Part shown: in pieces, positions 57,608 to 64,000 of the stretch
How positions within the stretch are numbered: position 1 is the stretch's first letter
Layout: each line of letters opens with the position of its first letter
Assembly (NCBI GenBank): GCA_030686995.1
Contig: CM060697.1
Coordinates: forward strand, 101,774,772 to 101,838,771
Length of the DNA: 64,000 nucleotides
Source of the DNA: Artemisia argyi
Lineage: Eukaryota > Streptophyta > Magnoliopsida > Asterales > Asteraceae
Direction: 5' to 3'
Notes under the pieces: generated by a model
Told to the model about the DNA's origin: nothing
Databases searched by the model: none
Seen by the model: the letters and a program-made list of their open reading frames with translations, nothing else
Translations under genes and position numbers: made by a program

Positions 57608-60180
57608 TGTTGTGGTGTTACTGTGTGTTTTTGTGTGTGTTTTGAGTGTGTGTGTTTGGGGCTGTGAATAGCCAAAGTGGAACGGCTAGGTTTTGGGGGT
57701 TTTATGTTGGGGAAATGTCGAAAGTACCCGGTTATTTCGTCTAATTTGTTGTACTTTTGTAAATTTAGATTATACCATGATTAAAAAAGTACAGTACTAG
57801 TTGTAAACATAGCCTTAACTTTTACATTTAAAAATCAAAAATTCAAAAGCATGCATAAATATTATCTTTTATATAATAAAATAATTACATTATTTCGGAG
57901 TTATTGTAAAAACCTTTTTTATTGAAAAAAAATTTGAGCCAATAAGAAAACTCGATTTTGCCACGTATGTGAAATAAAGAAATATAATTGGTCAATAGAA
58001 AGTCAAAATTAAATTGATTTTTTCAAACTTAATAAAATGCATAAAAACATAAGTGTCAAATTTATGAAAACAAAAACTTAAAAAAGGATGAAGTAATTAA
58101 TAAAACTTTAGTGGTTGAATTTTAAATAAATTATGTAGACCTAAGTGTAAAATTACAAGTTTTCATGTTTTTTAATAACTTTAGAAAAAACACAAATAAC
58201 CTCTTACACTTTATACCCCTTATACTTTATAATATTACCTTTGTTTAAAATTACATGAGTATTAGTATTAGTTTTTAGACATTTATCCATTAAAATTACA
58301 AAATTTGATAAATATGTGAATGTATAATTAAGTTGAGTTGTTGATTTACATAATATATGAATGTATTTTAATGTACCAAATATGTACTATAGTGCCTATA
58401 CAGAGAATTTTATAGTAGGAATTCTTAGCATGTGTCTTTGAATGAGTTAATGAAACTTAGCAGGTGTTTGATGTCATTGATAACACTATGGGTATCAACC
58501 AACGGTCTAAATATGGGTGTCTTTTACCTTGATGATTTAGGCTAATTGTAAAAAAAGTTGAACTAAAGTGAAAGGTCGGTAAGAATTCGAACAATCCTAA
58601 AAGACTTGCGAATGTACTGTTTGTCATTTTTTTCATGCATTTATAATTTACTTATACAAGTAATTATAATTTCTTTATATAGTTTGGTCTCATAGAAAAA
58701 TTACTTTTATACATTATACATAAACGTAAGATTAAATTTGAGTTCTACACATTACATCTTTTTTTTTTTTCTCTTTATGTAATAAAGAAGCTATAGTTTA
58801 AGCATCTATCTAATTTGATAATTTTATGATCAAACATGAGAAGTAAATAGCACAAACTTATGAAAATACAATTTTTCAAACAAAATGGTACATTAGTAAA
58901 CATGGTATGATGGTTATTAATAATCAAGGAAATTAATCAATTTTCAAAGCTATCTAAATATGCTACATATTTTAACAAAAATATAAGTAAAAGAAATACC
59001 AGAACACATCGTAAATTGATCGCATGGTTTGCAAAACTAAAAACATATATCACTAACATTTCATACAATATTTTGCTTGAATAATAAAATATAATTTTTA
59101 CAAAAGCATTCTCCTAAAATAATAGGTAGATTATAACATATATACATATGATTTTGTATTTTTAGTCTACCAAGTAAAACCAATTAAAACATGTTAAGTG
59201 ATTCATTTGTTAATCGATAATAATACATAATCAAACCGAAATTTTAAAAAAACATGTGCGTGCACAGGCATTATAACTAGTAGTAAACTAGACGAGTATT
59301 TGTGCATAGCAAGGAAATTTTCTAGTACATGTGAAGGGAATTGATATTTACACGGATCTTTTTTATCCGCGCACATACAATTGACTCTTACATCCTTATA
59401 CAACATTTAACCCCTTCTCTAACGTGCTCTATTTATCATTTTTCCTTTCCTTTCGGTCAACATCCTCTCCACCTATTTTGATAATGAAAAATAAAACCAA
59501 AAATAAAAATAAAGTGAGTCTTTCTAAATTATTTTATAATTCATTGTTTACTTTTTCAAGACAAGAGGTTGTTGCCGGGAAAATCTATTCGCACTACAAT
59601 TTCTACTATATGCACGAACAATAAAACAACATATATTTGACGTCAAATCATTCCCGTTGTTGCTTCGTTCATTTATGAAATTTGTGAAAATAGTAAAATA
59701 AAATTAGATCATAAAATTTTGTATATAGTTGCTTATTGCAGATTTGTTTAACAACACCCGGAATTCAAGCCTTAAATTCCCTTACCTAGATACAAATTGC
59801 AAATCAAAAGGTTTACAAAGATCCAAAGGTCATTCTGAAGATGTTTGTGATAAATTTGTTTGAAAACTTTGTGGGTGAAGTTAAGGTGTCTCCGTGGAAA
59901 TGATACATCTTCGGGGTGAAATTGACGTTGCACGGGTGGAAGGCCACTGCAATGTTGTCAACGTTGGTGTTGGTGATGTTTAGATGGTGCAAAAAAGAGG
60001 ATAATAGGAGGAAGCGGTTTTGGCGTAATATTCCCGAGTATGATAATAAATTAAAGGTTTTGAGGGCATATTAGTCAATGCATATTAATTTTCTATGTAT
60101 GAATCAATACATTTCGTGTACATATAACTAGCTTTTAATTAAAAAATTTATTAATTGCTCATACCTAGTTTATGTACTAA
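57608..60180. other. AT-rich intergenic region upstream of the ATase gene
   Basis: The ATase promoter and leader lie just right of 57607. Beyond about 57800 the sequence is very AT-rich, with no frame, RNA gene or clear transposon ends. A CTAGT-containing segment around 59265-59330 may be a remnant of an old mobile element. Confidence 0.5.
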
Positions 60181-60532
60181 GGGTGGGGGGAGTGCACCAC
60201 TCACTCCTCTCCCCTTCACTCACTCACAACCAATCCTCTTGCGCCACATCATCTCTCACTTTTTCCTTCACTCACTTCATTTTTGGAGACGGCACATTCA
60301 CTCACCCTTCACTCACTTTTTTTTTTTCTTTTTTAAATTCTATTAAAATTTATTTAAAAACTAAAATTTCATTAAAATAAATAAACATTACATAATAATA
60401 TTAAAAAACATAAAATAACATTACATAATACTAAAAAACTAAACTTCATCGTTAGACCATTTAAACGGCTCGTCTAACAATAGCGTCGACCCAATTCTTC
60501 TAGGCTCCATATTTTTTTTTTTTTGTATCGCT

Positions 60533-60567
<35 letters not shown>

Positions 60568-60602
60568 TTGTTCTTCCTCTTGTTCTTCCTCTACGTATTT
60601 AA

Positions 60603-60649
<47 letters not shown>

Positions 60650-60814
60650 CCGTTAGCCCCACTCCTCCTCCCCAACGTCTATTTTCCACCCTCCTCGCAT
60701 GCGTGAAAATTTTCCGATTTTTACCTCCCCGTGCGGGGTTCCCCGCGAGGCGGCGGTGTTCCCGTGCGGGGTTCCACCCTCCCCGCATGCTTCACTCACC
60801 CACTCCCTCTCCTC
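60181..60814. mobile_element. Harbinger-like MITE with a poly(T)/poly(A) hairpin
   Basis: The left end GGGTGGGGGGAGTGCACCAC and the right end (opposite strand) GAGGAGAGGGAGTGGGTGAG are similar inverted termini flanked by TAA (60178-60180 and 60815-60817), as in PIF/Harbinger elements. Inside, 29 T (60536-60564) followed by GCTTT and, after a 36-nt spacer, AAAGC plus 43 A (60606-60648) form a long hairpin. CCCCGTGCGGGGTTCC occurs twice (about 60727 and 60751). No transposase is present. Confidence 0.5.
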
Positions 60815-62746
60815 TAAGTATGGGAAAAATATTTTTTTATCAATCAAATATAGCATTAATTACATACTCCTATTGTAATTTATTTATTTTTTATTTGCTG
60901 AATTTTTGTTTTGAGATTGAGGAGTTACATTAAATTGAAAAATTAGAATTGGTTATAGTGTTGAGTAAAGATACAGATGGTGACATTACCAAATGACTGA
61001 GTTTCAAACGGGCCATTCAATGTGATGACTCATTGACCGGCGTGTGCTAGTTGCTAGTCAATGATGATAGGTGATAAATAACAAGTTGTTGGACTTTTTT
61101 TATTTATTTATTTTTTTTTGGCTGAATACTTGCAATTCATATTCAATATTAATGGTATCCTTTACTTCCTGTATTTTCTAGAGTTCTCATGGACAAAGAA
61201 AGTACGAAAATGATAATATATGTAAATTTATTTGGGAAATACCATGGTGAATGGACAAACAAAACTCCACCATTTAACCATTTTCTAGCCATTAAAGTAC
61301 TGTATTATCTTAATTGGAGTATTATTTTGGAAGTTTTCTAACGGTTGAAAATGATTTCAGCAACACTAAAATAGTCTTAATATACAAACGTAGTCAAACA
61401 CTGGTGCTAGGCTCGAGGTTTGAATTGAAAAACTTTAAAATAGTGTTATTGAATTCATGTTTACGGAATAAGTTTTTGGCATTACAATAGGAACTTTAAA
61501 TTAGAATAAATAAAAATATATATGTCCATTTTATTAAGAAAAAAAAGAAATAAAAGAAAAGGTTTAATTAAACTATACTACTTATAATACATATTAGACT
61601 ATTTCTTTTATTAAATTTTTAAGATTTTTTAATATATATTTTAAGTAAATTCAAATATTAAAGTTTTATGTACAATTAATTTATTCACAATCATGTATAT
61701 TAAACAACTGCAATTAATACTTTTTTTAAATCACTCATTTAATGAAAAATGCAACCATTTTATCACATAGTACAATTCAATCAAGCTATTAATCATCTAT
61801 TGTTAAAACCCAATAACTCAAACACTTAAAACACTAGAAAAAAACATAATATACGCAACTTAAAAGACCAGCATGTACAACATAAAGGAACAACATGGTT
61901 AAAGTTACTCAAATATAAAATTCTCACAATCTATAAAGTTATTGTAACGAAAAACATAAAATTAAAATACATTAATCGCCACAAATTTTGTTACAGGGTA
62001 GCCGCCGTTGCATCGCACGAGGACCCTGCTAGTAAAACATTAGTAAAAAAGAAATATATCCACTATAAACATCAAAATGACATATATACATAAAATACAA
62101 GTTTTTAAATGCATGATATAGAATATAGTTTAAACATGTTTTGGGCAAATATGATATTACAATATTTTACTTGAATATATATAGAATTGCCCTTTAAATA
62201 AATTATATTAAATTAAATAAATTTATTAGTTTTCATTTTTTTTTTTAATGACGGCCTTAAAAGCACTAATTAAAAACTTAAAGGTTGTTAATTGAAACCA
62301 AACTTTTCTTTAAATCAATTTAGTTAAAAACTTAAAGTTAAAATATGCGGCGGTTAAAAACTTAAAGTTAAAATATGCATTTAATACACAACGATTAAAT
62401 TTACAAATCAATTTAGTTACATGTGATTTTAATTTAGAGTAAAGTCCATAAAATAGCAACATATTTTCTTAACTTTACATAGTTATGTAACAAACTATTT
62501 TTATTACCAATTTAGTATGTAAAACTCGCTAATTTTTTACATTATAGTGATTTTGCTCACAGGCAACCGGTTTAATAATTAAAATGACCGGCGCGTTTTT
62601 TTTTTTTTTTTTTTACTGAGTTGGATATACCACGTGGATTAAATTTGGGTATAAATAGAAAATGACACATTCCTTAACCACATTTCTAACGTTCATAAAA
62701 TAGCAACACACAAACCCTAAGATAATTAGTCATCTAAACATTCAAG
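60815..62746. other. Intergenic region before the terminal MULE
   Basis: AT-rich sequence without genes. 61990-62033 has a Helitron-like end. The left end of the MULE that carries the transposase from 62747 probably lies in 62430-62700 but has no clear terminal repeat that I can pair within the window. Confidence 0.4.
61994..62033 (+). mobile_element. Possible Helitron 3' terminus
   Basis: CAGGGT...ACCCTG form a 6-bp stem around a CGTTGC-ATC-GCACG inner pairing, followed at once by CTAG and a T. Helitrons end in a hairpin near CTRR at an A/T target. The stem is short and no 5' TC end was found, so this is tentative. Confidence 0.3.
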
Positions 62747-64000
62747 ATGGTAAAAGGTAAGATTGTAATTGTTATTTATATATGTCAATTGATGTTTCCC
62801 TTCTGTCAATTTCAGTTAAAACCCTAATTTTAACAAACCCTAATTTTTACGGACCCTAACTTTTTTCTTGTTTTATAATTGCAGATAAAGTTTTCACTGT
62901 GAATTTACACCACGATGGGGTGTTTGTTCCTAGCCCTTTAAGATACTTGCAAGGTGATGAAAAACAAATCACTGATATCGACTTTGAAGGTATGAGCTTT
63001 ACTGATTTTCGTGAGGTTATCATTCATTTGGTTCATGGGATTGTGCATAGGTTATATTACTGTCCCCTTAAAACACCTTTGAATGTTGGTATTAAAGAAA
63101 TTAAGACAGATAATGATGTTGAAGAGTTTCTTAGGGTTGGGTATGAAAACAAATGGTACATTGACTTGTATGCTGAACATTTTGACTATAATGTCATGGA
63201 CTTTATAAATGAGGAAGCAAATGGGATTGTAAGTAGTGGCTCAAGTGATGAATACTATAGTAGTGATGAGTGTGAGGATTTCCCTGATGTTGATTTTCAG
63301 AATGAAGGGGAAGACAATGTAGTTATAAAGAATTTAACCACTAAAGACCCATTCCTAAATAAAATGTGCCCAAACAGTGACATATATGTTGACTATCATG
63401 ATCACTCAATCCCTCAAGCAGAATGTGAGGCTTTAGATGACCCTGATGCTGATATCATTGAGCCTAGTTGTCAAGTAAAAAAAGGTGTTTCTTATCCCAA
63501 ACATGACCCTAAAACTCCTTGGAACAAAATGATGTCTGTCTTAGGTATGAGGTATGAGCATCCTGACCAATTGAAGCTAGCCTTAGCCAACTATGGAGTA
63601 GCAAATGGCTACCAATTATGGTTTGAAAGAAATGATTGGAAGAGTCTCCTAGTGTATTGTGGTAGGAATGTTGAGGATGGTAGGTCTGCTGGGAGGTACA
63701 CTAACAAAAAAAGAAAGGTCCAAAAGTCTTTGTTTATTGATGATGATGCTAGTACTAGTAAGTCTCCTAAGAATAAAAAAGAAGTCTACTAAGTCTCCTA
63801 AGAAAACAACAAAATACAGAAACTTGCCTAAGAAAAAGGTTAGTTTCAGTCAACCAATCATCACCAGGGGTAGAAAAAGGGGGAGGGATGTAGCACTGAT
63901 GGTGAGGGAACTAGTTCACCAGTGATTAACCCAAATACCAACTCACCCAAACCACCTGAATCACCCAAGACTACTAGGAAGAGGTTAAGGGATGCAAAGA
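62747..64000 (+). pseudogene. Mutator-like (MULE) transposase, N-terminal part, runs off the window
   Basis: Exon 1 is 62747-62756 (ATG GTA AAA G), the GT-AG intron is 62757-62884, and the main exon starts at 62885, giving MVKDKVFTVNLHHDGVFV. This is the typical N-terminal domain of plant MuDR-type transposases (H.GG.F). An acidic linker with SSDEYYSSDECEDFPD follows, then the DNA-binding domain start MMSVLGMRYEHPDQLKLALANY, GVANGYQLWFERND and a Lys-rich nuclear-localisation stretch. The frame then shifts at about 63775 (KNKKKSTKSPKK in the next frame) and again near 63880-63890. At least two frameshifts make it a probable pseudogene unless they are base-calling errors in A/G runs. The catalytic part lies beyond 64000. 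Confidence 0.75.

Overview
The window is plant nuclear DNA. It has spliced genes with GT-AG introns, AT-rich intergenic sequence, nested LTR retrotransposons and several MITEs. The style of the retroelement proteins, especially the protease-like reading frame at 26931-27705, matches what I know from Asteraceae genomes. The family assignment is an inference and the species is not resolved.

Layout. Positions 1-39735 are almost entirely nested LTR retrotransposons. (i) 1-1818 is the 3' end of a Ty1/copia-like element inserted in the 3' part of an Athila/Tat-like element (1819-4051). (ii) 4935-39735 is a 5'-truncated SIRE-like Ty1/copia element on the + strand. It was split once inside its pol region by a non-autonomous Ty3/gypsy-like element (5852-15885, - strand, 5-bp target duplication CTTAG), which carries a 3.5-kb solo LTR (9558-13047, TCAGG). 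It was split again inside its 3' LTR by an Athila/Tat-like element (18930-38803, - strand, CCAAC). (iii) That Athila/Tat-like element holds a solo LTR (20545-23608, AATAA), a solo LTR of its own family (25880-26930, GTGAC) and a second copy of the SIRE-like copia family (27711-37124, - strand, GTGGG). The second copy carries a 483-bp hAT-type MITE (31061-31543, AATGAAAG). The series copia > Athila-like > same copia family > MITE is four insertions deep, and each insertion after the first has a perfect target duplication.

Positions 39736-44900 hold unassigned sequence, a decayed Mutator-like transposase fragment (41345-42664, +), a small two-exon GRF-zinc-finger gene facing it (43148-43686, -) and a MITE. 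The host genes follow. A ten-exon tRNA-dihydrouridine(47) synthase gene (DUS3L type, 44904-53414, +) lies tail-to-tail with an intronless plastid amidophosphoribosyltransferase gene (55826-57607, -), the first committed enzyme of purine synthesis. The DUS gene's introns carry four MITE-like insertions. From 57608 to 62746 there is AT-rich intergenic sequence with a Harbinger-like MITE and a possible Helitron end. The window closes with the N-terminal part of another Mutator-like transposase (62747 to beyond 64000, +).

The most interesting signal is in the two SIRE-like copia copies. Both keep an extra reading frame of about 235 codons downstream of pol (17360-18079 + and 29475-30179 -). In both it is preceded by a TATA box and by a GC-rich palindromic module that also lies just upstream of the TATA box in the LTR. 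This looks like a retrotransposon accessory gene with its own promoter that shares a cis-element with the LTR promoter.
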